Assembly (NCBI RefSeq): GCF_028369105.1
Contig: NZ_JAQNDO010000001.1
Location: 7,968,501 to 8,032,500, forward strand
Reading direction: 5' to 3'
From: Polyangium mundeleinium
Lineage (GTDB): Bacteria > Myxococcota_A > Polyangia > Polyangiales > Polyangiaceae
Length of the DNA stretch: 64,000 bases
Shown: positions 42,412 to 50,292 of the stretch, in pieces
Layout: every line of letters begins with the position of its first letter
Numbering within the stretch: the stretch's first letter is position 1
Made by a program: the position numbers and the translations under genes
Notes under the pieces: generated by a model
What the model was told of the DNA's origin: nothing
Seen by the model: only the letters and a program-made list of their open reading frames with translations
Databases searched by the model: none

Positions 42412-44820
42412 ATGTTGCAACGATCTCGCCTTGGATTTGTACTCGTATCGGCCCTCGGCACGGCGGTCCTCGCGGCTGCGTGCGGGGGCGGAGGCTCCAC
42501 CGGGTTACCCGGGGGCAACACGTCGAGCGGCACGGGGGGCGCGGGAGGCTCGAACAGCGGGGGGAACGGCGGCATCGGCGGGGACGGCGGCGATATCTTC
42601 GTCAGCACCTCGTCGGGCAGCGGCGGCAGCGGCGGTACGCAGACGCAGGGCTTCGACGTCCTGCCGAGCGCGCCGCAGGAGATCACGGTCGTTGCGGGTC
42701 AAAACACCCCGACGGTCACGTACACCTCGTACCTCGACGGAAACCCCATCAGCGCGGGCTGGAGCGTCGATCGCGGCGAGATCGGCAGCGTCCCGGCGGG
42801 CCCCGCGAACACGGCGACGTTCACGCCCAAGGGCACGGCCGGCGGCGTCGTCCGCGTCCGCGCCGGCCTCAACGGGCAGGTCGTCGAGCGGAACCTCCTG
42901 GTCAAGCTCACATCGCAGCAAAATGGAGCGGACCCGAGCAACCCCGCGCAGCAGGGGCAGATCGCCACGACGATCCCGCAGCTCACGGAGGGCGGCGGCG
43001 TCGGTGGTGTCGGCGGCGAGGGCCTCGGCGTCGGCGTCGACAACCCCGTCGTGCTCGGCGCGCTCGACACGCCGAGCGGCAATGGGCAGGCCGAGGGGCT
43101 GAAATTCCTCTATCCGTATGACCGCACGGTCTGGCCGCGCGGCATGACCGCGCCGCTGCTCCAGTGGGAATCGACGCTCGGCGACGTCGACGCCATCAAG
43201 ATCGATCTCGCGACCACGAGCGGCTCGTTCTCGTGGAAAGGCACGTTCGGCAAGCCGCAGATCCTCGCGCAGACGGGGCGCCCGTTCATTCGTCACCCGA
43301 TCCCGCAGGACGTCTGGGCCATGGCCACGAATACGGCCGGCGGAAAGACGCTCGACGGCACGCCCGATCAGCTCGTCGTGCGCCTCACGGTGGCGAAGGG
43401 CGAGGTCGCGTATGGCCCGATCACGGAGACGTGGACCGTGGCGCCGGGGCGGCTCTCGGGCGCCATTTATTACATCTCGTATGGGACGAAGCTCGCGAAA
43501 AACCTGGGCGGCGCCATCGGCGGCGACGGCATGTTCGGCGGCGCGGTGCTCTCGATCAAGGTCGGCGACACGGCGCCCAAGCTCACGGCGGGCCAGAGCG
43601 GTCCGGAGTCCGCGTGCCGCGTCTGCCATTCGGTCGCGGCGGACGGCTCGCGCCTCGTGGCCACGGCGAACGGCGGCGGCACGCGGTGGGCCTACGATAT
43701 CGCGCCGAACATGGTGACGGAGAAATCGCTCCCGAATGGAAGCTCGTTCCCGGGCATCACGCCGGACGGCGCGCTGGCGCTCACGACCGGGGCGACGCTC
43801 GTCTCGCTCGCGAACGGTGCGATCGTGCCGAGCACGGGGCTCACGACAACCGCCACGGACGTCGGCACGCCCTCGTTCTCGCCGGACGGCAAGCGCGTCG
43901 TGTTCAATCCGATGGCGGGGTCCCTCGCGAATGCGAAGCAAAAGCTCGTCTTGATGGATTTCGATCCGGCGACGAACGCCTTCTCGAACCCCTTCGTCGT
44001 CGTCGACAACACGGGACAACCTGCGGAGACGCGGCCCGGCTGGGCGGCGTTTTTCCCGGACGGCAAGGCCGTCGTGTATCACCAGCAGATCACGGCGGGC
44101 GTCGACGGCAACAACCTCGGGGATCTGCGCACGCGGAAGGGCGCCAAGGCGTACATCGCGATGGTGCGCGAAGACGGCGCCGCGCCCGTGCCGCTCGACC
44201 AGCTCAATGGCAAGGACGCGGGCAACGTGTACCTGCCGAAGCTCGCGCAGCCCATGGCGATGACCTGCACGGGTGACGGCGCGCAGGTCGGCGGCATGAA
44301 TGCGGACCACGGCGACGACGTGAACCTGAACTACGAGCCGACGGTGAACCCGATCGGGTCGGGTGGGTATGCCTGGGTCGTCTTCACGAGCCGCCGCATG
44401 TACGGCAACGTCGCCGCGATCCCGCCGTTCTGCAGCGATCCGCGCGGCGTGAACCTCTTCACGAACATCACGCCGAAGAAGCTCTGGGTCGCCGCCGTGG
44501 ATCTCAACGCGCCGGCGGGCGTGGACGGGAGCCACCCGGCGTTTTACCTGCCCGCGCAGGAGCTGCTCGCCGGCAATGCGCGTGGCTTCTGGGTGCAGGA
44601 GCCCTGCCGCGCCGACGGCGCCGGCTGCGAGTCCGGGGACCAATGCTGCAACGGCTACTGCTCCCCCGATCCGATGGGCAGCGGCGCCCTCGTCTGCGGC
44701 GACACGCCCCCGAACGGCATGTGCTCGAACGAGGGCGACAAGTGCACGACGGCGGCCGATTGCTGCGACCCCGAGCTCATCTGCCTGAACGGGTTCTGCA
44801 CGCTGGACGGGCCGAAGTAA
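42412..44820 (+). CDS. large lipoprotein with propeller-like domain and Cys-knot-like C-terminus
   Basis: An 802-residue exported protein. The signal peptide ends LAAACGGGG (lipobox AAAC), followed by a Gly/Ser-rich linker. Residues 75-190 look like an Ig-like beta domain (ITVVAGQNTPTVTYTSYLDG region). The centre (about 220-700) has a CRVCHS motif near residue 400 (SACRVCHSVAADGSRLVA), a potential heme-c site CxxCH, and TolB-like repeats (SFSPDGKRVVFNPMAG; GWAAFFPDGKAVVYHQQ) of a beta-propeller. The last 65 residues hold 12 closely spaced cysteines (CCNGYCSPD; CCDPELICLNGFC) like a small disulfide domain. Probably a surface lipoprotein; substrate unknown. Confidence 0.78.
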   Translation: MLQRSRLGFVLVSALGTAVLAAACGGGGSTGLPGGNTSSGTGGAGGSNSGGNGGIGGDGGDIFVSTSSGSGGSGGTQTQGFDVLPSAPQEITVVAGQNTPTVTYTSYLDGNPISAGWSVDRGEIGSVPAGPANTATFTPKGTAGGVVRVRAGLNGQVVERNLLVKLTSQQNGADPSNPAQQGQIATTIPQLTEGGGVGGVGGEGLGVGVDNPVVLGALDTPSGNGQAEGLKFLYPYDRTVWPRGMTAPLLQWESTLGDVDAIKIDLATTSGSFSWKGTFGKPQILAQTGRPFIRHPIPQDVWAMATNTAGGKTLDGTPDQLVVRLTVAKGEVAYGPITETWTVAPGRLSGAIYYISYGTKLAKNLGGAIGGDGMFGGAVLSIKVGDTAPKLTAGQSGPESACRVCHSVAADGSRLVATANGGGTRWAYDIAPNMVTEKSLPNGSSFPGITPDGALALTTGATLVSLANGAIVPSTGLTTTATDVGTPSFSPDGKRVVFNPMAGSLANAKQKLVLMDFDPATNAFSNPFVVVDNTGQPAETRPGWAAFFPDGKAVVYHQQITAGVDGNNLGDLRTRKGAKAYIAMVREDGAAPVPLDQLNGKDAGNVYLPKLAQPMAMTCTGDGAQVGGMNADHGDDVNLNYEPTVNPIGSGGYAWVVFTSRRMYGNVAAIPPFCSDPRGVNLFTNITPKKLWVAAVDLNAPAGVDGSHPAFYLPAQELLAGNARGFWVQEPCRADGAGCESGDQCCNGYCSPDPMGSGALVCGDTPPNGMCSNEGDKCTTAADCCDPELICLNGFCTLDGPK

Positions 44821-44832
44821 CACTCGGCGCGA

Positions 44833-44864
44833 AGGCGCGGGGGTCCGGAACAACCCCCGCGCCT
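44833..44864. terminator. 12-bp hairpin between convergent genes
   Basis: AGGCGCGGGGGT and ACCCCCGCGCCT form a perfect 12-bp stem with an 8-nt loop, between the propeller lipoprotein stop (44820) and the Kunitz gene stop (44870). A likely bidirectional terminator; no clear T-tract. Confidence 0.65.
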
Positions 44865-44869
44865 CGGTA

Positions 44870-45178
44870 TTACCGCCGGAAGCCGCGGGTGCAGACGCGC
44901 TGGCAGGCGCGCAGGGACTCGAAGTTGTTCCTGTTCCCCTGGCAGCCGCCGTAGACGAACGGCACGCACCGGCCGACGGCCCGATTGAAGGCAAACCGGC
45001 GGAAGGCCGCGCGGCACGGGCCCGACACGATGGGCTGATTGCAGATCCGCCGCGCCGGTTGCGCGTTCAACTCCTCCTCCGCGAGATCAGCGTTTTCCTC
45101 CACGTCCTCCGCCGCGGACGCGGGCAGCACGAACAACAGCGAAATCGCCGCCAAGACACATGCGAGTCCACGCTTCAT
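44870..45178 (-). CDS. secreted Kunitz (BPTI-type) domain protein
   Basis: A 102-residue exported protein. [22 protein letters not shown] is a signal peptide cleaved near ASA-AED. An acidic pro-segment follows ([14 protein letters not shown]), then one Kunitz domain at 46-96. Its six cysteines (46, 55, 71, 79, 92, 96) have the spacing 8-15-7-12-3, exactly that of BPTI. Conserved [13 protein letters not shown] is present. The residue after the second Cys (P1) is Arg56, which in this family directs inhibition of trypsin-like serine proteases. GGGGGAGGT lies 5-6 nt before ATG 45178. Kunitz domains are mainly animal and rare in bacteria. Inhibitory activity is inferred. Confidence 0.9.
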   Translation of the reverse strand: MKRGLACVLAAISLLFVLPASAAEDVEENADLAEEELNAQPARRICNQPIVSGPCRAAFRRFAFNRAVGRCVPFVYGGCQGNRNNFESLRACQRVCTRGFRR

Positions 45179-45319
45179 GGCACACCTCCCCCTTCGAGCG
45201 GGAGCCACACCGGCGAGCCCGCTCGACCGAAACATAATGCGCACGTCCACGGTGTCCCCTGGCTGGGGCGTCGTCGTGCGCTTTGGTGGAGGTGGGCGTG
45301 GAGGCGGAAGCGTTTTTTT

Positions 45320-46417
45320 TCAGACGTTGAAGTGGAAATGCATCACGTCGCCGTCCTTGACGACGTACGCCTTCCCTTCCTTGCGCAACTTGCCGGCCTG
45401 CGCCGCGCCGCTCTCACCGCCGAACTTGACGAAATCTTCGTAGGCGATGGTCTCGGCGCAGATGAAGCCCTTCTCGAAATCCGTGTGGATCTCGCCCGCG
45501 GACTGCGGCGCGGTCGCGCCGATCGGGATCGTCCAGGCGCGCGCCTCCTTCGGGCCGACCGTGAAATACGTCTGGAGCCCGAGCAGCGCGTACGCCTCGC
45601 GGATGAGGCGATTCAGGCCGGGCTCCGCGAGCCCCAAGGTCTCCAGGAACTCCGCGCGCTCGGCGGCGCCGAGCTGGGCGATCTCCGCCTCGATCTGCGC
45701 CGAGATCACCACGGACTTCGCGCCGTCCTTCGCCGCGCGCTCGGCCACCTTCGACGACAGGGCGTTGCCCGCCCCCGCCGCGGCCTCTTCCACGTTGCAC
45801 ACGTACAGCGCGGGCTTCGCGGTCAGGAGCTGGAGCATGCGCCAGGCCTTCTGATCGTCGGCTTCCACCTTCGCCGTGAACGCAGGCCGGCCCGCGTGGA
45901 GCTGCTCCAGCGCGAGCTTGAGCAGGCGGAGCGTGCTCGCGCCCTCCTTGTCTCCGCCGCGGATCCGCTTCTCCAGGTTGGGGATGCGTTTCTCCAGGCT
46001 GTCGATGTCCGCCAGCATCAGCTCGGTCTCGATGATGTCGAGATCGGCGAGCGGGTCGACGCGCCCCTCGACGTGCGTGACGTCGTCGTTCTGGAAGCAC
46101 CGGGCGACGAAGGCGACGGCGTCGCAGTCGCGGATGTTGGCCAGGAACTGGTTGCCCAGGCCCTCGCCCTTGGACGCGCCGCGCACGAGGCCCGCGACGT
46201 CGACGAAGTTGATGCGGGCCGGGATGATCTCCTTCGAGCTGGCGAGCGCCGCCAGCTTGTCGAGCCGCGGCTCGGGCACGGCCACGTCGCCGACGTTCGG
46301 CTCGATGGTGCAGAACGGGTAGTTGGCAGCCTGCGCGGCCGCCGTCTGGGTCAGAGCGTTGAAGAGGGTGGACTTGCCGACGTTCGGCAGACCGACGATC
46401 GCGACTTTGAGGGCCAT
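45320..46417 (-). CDS. ychF: redox-regulated ATPase YchF (Obg family)
   Basis: YchF/OLA1 is a ribosome-associated P-loop NTPase that prefers ATP over GTP. The 365-residue length matches E. coli YchF (363). Motifs: Walker A GLPNVGKS (9-16), switch region FCTIEPNVG, DVAGLVRGASKGEGLGNQF, the divergent NxxE G4 motif CNVEE, and the C-terminal TGS domain (TYFTVGPKEARAWTIPIGAT) ending DGDVMHFHFNV. ATG 46417 is set by the family N-terminus. It stands alone between the Kunitz gene and a structured repeat. Confidence 0.96.
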   Translation of the reverse strand: MALKVAIVGLPNVGKSTLFNALTQTAAAQAANYPFCTIEPNVGDVAVPEPRLDKLAALASSKEIIPARINFVDVAGLVRGASKGEGLGNQFLANIRDCDAVAFVARCFQNDDVTHVEGRVDPLADLDIIETELMLADIDSLEKRIPNLEKRIRGGDKEGASTLRLLKLALEQLHAGRPAFTAKVEADDQKAWRMLQLLTAKPALYVCNVEEAAAGAGNALSSKVAERAAKDGAKSVVISAQIEAEIAQLGAAERAEFLETLGLAEPGLNRLIREAYALLGLQTYFTVGPKEARAWTIPIGATAPQSAGEIHTDFEKGFICAETIAYEDFVKFGGESGAAQAGKLRKEGKAYVVKDGDVMHFHFNV

Positions 46418-46502
46418 GGCGCAGTTCGGGGGAAAGAGGGCCGCGCGACCTAGCACGTCCAGGGCAGAGGCACCACCCGAGCCGGCGATCGAGGGGCTTT
46501 TC

Positions 46503-46650
46503 AGAGGGTGTTCCACAGCGTAGCGCCGGGGTTTCACCCCGGACCCGACGAGGGGCTGTCCGCCCCTCGACCCGGACCAGGGCCAGCCCTGGACCTTTGG
46601 TGCATCGACCGCGACGCGGTCGATGCGCAGGCGCATGGTGGAACACCCTC
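46503..46650 (+). repeat. structured intergenic repeat, copy 2, bounded by 14-bp inverted repeats
   Basis: The four-hairpin core at 46526-46627 matches copy 1 (25126-25227). Its stems differ by compensatory changes: CGAGGGGC/GCCCCTCG instead of T-A closing, and GCATCGACCGC-GAC-GCGGTCGATGC instead of the A/T version. The core is flanked by AGAGGGTGTTCCAC (46503-46516) and GTGGAACACCCTCT (46637-46650), a perfect 14-bp inverted repeat not seen around copy 1. It lies upstream of ychF, at the end of the Gly-rich protein gene. Confidence 0.9.
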
Positions 46651-47175
46651 TCAGGCCGCGTCGTCGCGGCGCAGCCGGTGGCTCCAGAAGCCGAAGACGG
46701 GCTTGCGCGCGATGTACCCCTGGTGGGCGAGGCAGATCCGCTCGACGTCGTCGGCCTGGGTCGTGTTCTCGACCTCGACCGTGAGGAGCACCTTGCCGGC
46801 CTTGACCTCCCGCTCGACGTCCTGGAGCACCGGATCGGGCTCGGCCGCGCCGGCGAGCCCGCCGCCGAGCGCCCCGGCCGCGCCGCCGCCGAGCATGCCG
46901 AACAGCGCCGCGGTGAGCGGCCCCGCCGCGATGAAGCCGAGCGGCCCGAGCACGAGCCCGCTGAGGAGGCCGCCCGCCGCCGAGCCGACGAGCGCGCCGG
47001 TGGTGACGCCTTCCCGCGCGCCCGTCTCGGCGAGCGGCACGTCGAGTCGGTTCACCTTGTCGTGGTGCAAAAGCACGGTGCACGCCTCGGAGAGCCCGGG
47101 CAATGCACGCACCACATGCATGCACGTCTCGGCGTCTTTTTCGTTATCGAACAAGGCGAAAAGCACGTGTCGCAT
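46651..47175 (-). CDS. Gly-rich membrane-inserting stress-type protein, unknown
   Basis: A 174-residue protein. N-terminal MRHVLFALFDNEKDAETCMH resembles the ferredoxin-like start of YflT/GSP17M-type and DUF1269-like proteins. The centre (about 70-115) is a glycine-zipper-like hydrophobic stretch (GALVGSAAGGLLSGLVLGPL; GPLTAALFGMLGGGAAGALG). The C-terminal part returns to an alpha-beta pattern (KVLLTVEVENTTQADDVERI). The centre may insert in the membrane. TGAGGAGG lies 5 nt before ATG 47175, one of the best ribosome sites in the window. Its stop codon touches the terminal inverted repeat of the structured element. Confidence 0.75.
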   Translation of the reverse strand: MRHVLFALFDNEKDAETCMHVVRALPGLSEACTVLLHHDKVNRLDVPLAETGAREGVTTGALVGSAAGGLLSGLVLGPLGFIAAGPLTAALFGMLGGGAAGALGGGLAGAAEPDPVLQDVEREVKAGKVLLTVEVENTTQADDVERICLAHQGYIARKPVFGFWSHRLRRDDAA

Positions 47176-47244
47176 CGCATCCTCCTCAAGGGAGCATAGC
47201 CCATTATGCCGTAAGGGCAAGCCGACGCCGCGCGCTTGGTTGCC

Positions 47245-48066
47245 TCAGCCGATTCGTCCGGTCGCGCGCGCCGACGCCTCGACGGCGTCCATCACGCCGC
47301 GGAAGATCTCCCGCGCGACGGCGGCGCTCTCGCTGGAGAGGCCGACGCGCGGAAATGGATTCAGCTCGATGAAATGGGGGCCATCGTGATCGATCACGTA
47401 ATCGATCCCGGCGACCGTGAGCCCGAAGAGCCGGGCCGCCCGGCGCGCGTGCGTGACGATGGCCTCGTCCGGCGCCCACGCCTCGAACGAAGCGCCGGGC
47501 GCGTTCTTGATCCACGTGCCCTCATTCTGGATTCGCACGCCGAACGCGCGATCGCCGAGGACGAGCACGCGCACCGATTCGCCCTCGAAAAACGGCTCCG
47601 CCGTCGCAATCCCGTCCCAGGGCGGGATGTCACGCGCCGACCGGATGAGATGCTTGCCCTCCCCTCGATGCTCCTCGCCGATCTTGAGCACGTAGGGGAA
47701 CGGCAGGAGCGGCTCGCGGGTGAATCGAGATTGCACGACGGGGTGCTCGACGAGCCCCGCGGCGACGCAACGGCCGAGCGCCGCGTGACGCTGGGAAGCG
47801 GCCTGCAAGGCCGCGGGATCGGGCCAGCAGGGAATGTTGTTTTCAGCGAGGACACGCAGGTTGTGCTGCTCGACGTCCTTGTCGCGGACGTCGGCGAAAT
47901 AAACGACGCCGTGGAAATCGTCGGTGGCGCTCCGCCGGCGGTGCAGGCGGCCGGCGATCACGTCGAAAGAGATCGCGGAGAGCACGGGGGCCCAGGCGGG
48001 CCGCTCTTTCAGGAGTGGCAGCGTGACGGCGGGCTCGCCGGTGAGGAAGAGGAAACGCGGCTGCAC
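47245..48066 (-). CDS. ATP-grasp domain protein (RimK-like)
   Basis: A 273-residue protein with a RimK/glutathione-synthetase-like ATP-grasp fold: LPFPYVLKIGEEHRGEGKHL (ATP-binding lysines), EPFFEGESVRVLVLGDRAFG, and the metal-binding end GPHFIELNPFPRVGLS with the Glu/Asn pair. Such enzymes ligate a carboxylate to an amine with ATP; the substrate is not predictable. Two starts are possible: GTG 48066, two bases after the stop of the upstream lipoprotein gene (TGACCGTG), or TTG 48078 overlapping it. GTG is preferred. Cytoplasmic and probably coupled to the upstream gene. Confidence 0.8.
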   Translation of the reverse strand: MQPRFLFLTGEPAVTLPLLKERPAWAPVLSAISFDVIAGRLHRRRSATDDFHGVVYFADVRDKDVEQHNLRVLAENNIPCWPDPAALQAASQRHAALGRCVAAGLVEHPVVQSRFTREPLLPFPYVLKIGEEHRGEGKHLIRSARDIPPWDGIATAEPFFEGESVRVLVLGDRAFGVRIQNEGTWIKNAPGASFEAWAPDEAIVTHARRAARLFGLTVAGIDYVIDHDGPHFIELNPFPRVGLSSESAAVAREIFRGVMDAVEASARATGRIG

Positions 48067-48068
48067 GG

Positions 48069-48986
48069 TCAGGGGCAAGATCCGATACGGGTGATCGACC
48101 GCTCGTCTTGGATCTTTTCGACCCTGCGCTGGCCGGCCACAGCGTAGGTGATCGTCGAGGCCCAGGTCGTGCGGAGCGTTTCGACGAACCCGTCCGCCCC
48201 ATAACGACCTTCATCGGTGCCAATATCGTCCCACCCTTCGAGGGTGGCCCCGGCCCACGTTTGCTTCGGCGCGCTCGACGTCCAGTCGATCTTCACCTCG
48301 ATTCCCGCAGCCTTTCGCGCCGGGGTGATGCCACGCCACCGGAGGGTCCGCGCAGGCCTCCTCTCCGCGACCAACGACGTCGGCTCTCCTTGAATGAAGA
48401 TCGGGCGTGTTTGTTTCGGCTCGTCCTTCTCCCACGCCCATCCCTCGCCGGGACGCGGGAGGCCGCCCGGGAGGGCGAGGTGCAGGAGCGCGTCCGGCGC
48501 GTCGGTTTCGAAGGCCTGCTCCAGCAAAAGCTCGGTGCGCATCGGCTCCGCGGCGAGCACCACGTCCAGAATCCCCGCGCTCTCCGATTGGCGCGCCGTG
48601 CCCCGCATCGAGACGATCTTCGCGAGCTCCGACGGGTACGACGCCGGCGACGCCGCGTGGGGCGCCGGATCCATCTCCCGGGGGAACACCTGGAACTCGA
48701 TGTCGCCGCCCGCGGCGCGGCGCACGCGAAGCTCGTAACGGATGTGGCGCGCCCCGGATTCGATGCTCGCCTTCACGTCGAACCGCGCGCATATCGGCGC
48801 GTCCTCGCGCGTGGCGCCAGGGACGCCCCCCTCGATGGCCCCCTTCGTGCGGCTCAGACGGTCGGGCAGGTTCGACAACGTCGTCGGCGCGGAAGGAGCC
48901 GGGGCGGCGTGCTGCTCGGAAGCCCCACACCCGAGCACGCACATCACGAGGGCACAGCCGCTCGATGCCATCCAGGACGATCGCAC
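48069..48986 (-). CDS. putative lipoprotein, unknown
   Basis: A 305-residue exported protein. The N-terminus (MASSGCALVMCVLGCGASEQ within it) is a signal peptide with lipobox VLGC. The rest is mixed beta-rich without recognised motifs (ICARFDVKASIESGARHIRY; TITYAVAGQRRVEKIQDERS). GTG 48986 is chosen because TTGACG-16-TATCGT ends 6 nt before it; an ATG at 48971 would also give a signal peptide. It is followed at once by the ATP-grasp gene. Confidence 0.65.
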   Translation of the reverse strand: MRSSWMASSGCALVMCVLGCGASEQHAAPAPSAPTTLSNLPDRLSRTKGAIEGGVPGATREDAPICARFDVKASIESGARHIRYELRVRRAAGGDIEFQVFPREMDPAPHAASPASYPSELAKIVSMRGTARQSESAGILDVVLAAEPMRTELLLEQAFETDAPDALLHLALPGGLPRPGEGWAWEKDEPKQTRPIFIQGEPTSLVAERRPARTLRWRGITPARKAAGIEVKIDWTSSAPKQTWAGATLEGWDDIGTDEGRYGADGFVETLRTTWASTITYAVAGQRRVEKIQDERSITRIGSCP

Positions 48987-48992
48987 GGCGCG

Positions 48993-49020
48993 ACGATACC
49001 GGTGTCCTCTGCGTCGTCAA
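48993..49020 (-). promoter_or_regulatory. promoter next to the lipoprotein GTG start
   Basis: On the minus strand TTGACG (49015-49020), 16 bp, TATCGT (48993-48998), then 6 nt to GTG 48986. No ribosome binding site. Confidence 0.6.
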
Positions 49021-49051
49021 GGTGTTAAGGACGCGAGCCAGGGAGGCAAAC

Positions 49052-49750
49052 GTGAGAAACGACCCGTTGTGGACCGGCGCGCTGCTCTTGTTTCCACGGC
49101 GCATCGCCGAAAACCTCGCACGCGTGGAAGAATCCGGCCTCGTGCCGCGCGCGCCGAACCTCGTGCAGATCTCGCTCGGCGTGATTCGCATGTGGGTGCG
49201 CCTCGCCACGCGGCCCGAGACCATCGGCACGTGCACGGACCATCACGTCCGCCCCACGCTCCGCGCGCGCCTGCTCGCATACCGCCCGCTCCGCTTCCCG
49301 TTCCTCGTGCGGGAGCGCGCGATCGCGCCGCTCGATTTCTCCGGCCTCGCGAGCTCGCGCGAGCGCGTCTTGCGCCACCTGCTCGGCGCGCACCACGACG
49401 CGAACCAGTTCGCCTACGACCTCGAGCTCCTCGGCATCCACCCCGGCGCCCTCGAAGAGCTCGGCGAGCGGGTGCGGCGCGTGGTGAACGGCGAGGATCC
49501 ACGCGCCGAATGGCTGCGGGATCTCGTGGTGTTCGAGGGCTACCACGAGAACCTGCTCGCGGCCGTGGAGCACGCGCTCGCGCACGGCGTGCGCCTCGCG
49601 CCGCACGAGGCCGACGATCCCGACACCTCGTTCACCGGCTACCTGCGCTGGTGCGCGCGAATGCCCGCCACCTGGGAGGAGGCCATTCCAGCGCTCCTGC
49701 GCGGCGAAATCGATCTCGGGGCGTACCAATACGAAGGGGGGATGGCATGA
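49052..49750 (+). CDS. unknown protein, first gene of a three-gene overlapping operon
   Basis: A 232-residue soluble protein I do not recognise. It is Arg/Leu-rich with probable helices (RIAENLARVEESGLVP; ERVLRHLLGAHHDANQFAYD; WEEAIPALLRGEIDLG). No signal peptide. The start is GTG 49052 with GGGAGG 6 nt upstream. The stop overlaps the next gene (ATGA). The small charged fold and the HHD motif could suggest a metal or nucleotide role, but this is speculative. Confidence 0.6.
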   Translation: MRNDPLWTGALLLFPRRIAENLARVEESGLVPRAPNLVQISLGVIRMWVRLATRPETIGTCTDHHVRPTLRARLLAYRPLRFPFLVRERAIAPLDFSGLASSRERVLRHLLGAHHDANQFAYDLELLGIHPGALEELGERVRRVVNGEDPRAEWLRDLVVFEGYHENLLAAVEHALAHGVRLAPHEADDPDTSFTGYLRWCARMPATWEEAIPALLRGEIDLGAYQYEGGMA

Positions 49751-50292
49751 ATACGGAAGATTTCCTCAAGCTCTCGCACACCGAGCTTCGTTCCCTGCTG
49801 GAGCGTGGCCACCCGATCGATCCGAGCGCGCTCGACGGCAGCGAATACCGCGGCGTCTCGCTCGGGCTCCCCGCGCCGATCGTCGCGATCACGTGGCTCA
49901 CCTTCCGCAAGACCTTCCACCGCGATCCGAAGACGGGCGCGCTGCGCGGCTGGAACGTCCGCATGCAGCAGGCGGGGCTCGACGGCCCCCGCGAGCCCAT
50001 GCGCGACGCGAAAGGCAAACCGCGCTGTTTCGGATTTTACGAGGTGGGCGACGGGCGCGCCTACGACATGCCCGTAGCCGCGCGGCACGGCCTGGTGATC
50101 GATTACAACCGTGCCCGCGAGAATCCTCGGTTCGATCCGATTCGCCTGGGGCGTGATCCGCTCGTGTCGCTCGACGAGGGGCGCGTGGATCGCCTGCTCG
50201 GCTGGACGTACCTCGATCTCGGCCTCGCCCGCGTGAACACGCCAAGTTATTTCCTGCTCGAACGAGAAGGGCCGCTGTCGTACGTGCCGTGA
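49747..50292 (+). CDS. unknown protein, second gene of operon
   Basis: A 181-residue protein, beta-rich with several aromatic/Gly motifs (SEYRGVSLGLPAPIVAITWL; RGWNVRMQQAGLDGPREP; TPSYFLLEREGPLSYVP). It looks like a lipocalin-like or binding fold, but no family is recognised. There is no signal peptide. ATG 49747 overlaps the previous stop by 4 bp, and its TGA overlaps the ATG of the SGNH gene (TGATG). Confidence 0.6.
   Translation: MNTEDFLKLSHTELRSLLERGHPIDPSALDGSEYRGVSLGLPAPIVAITWLTFRKTFHRDPKTGALRGWNVRMQQAGLDGPREPMRDAKGKPRCFGFYEVGDGRAYDMPVAARHGLVIDYNRARENPRFDPIRLGRDPLVSLDEGRVDRLLGWTYLDLGLARVNTPSYFLLEREGPLSYVP

Noticed and set aside
45311-45320. T-run beside the ychF stop as a terminator
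   Set aside because: It is on the wrong side: read with ychF it is an A-run right at the stop codon, and no stem precedes it.
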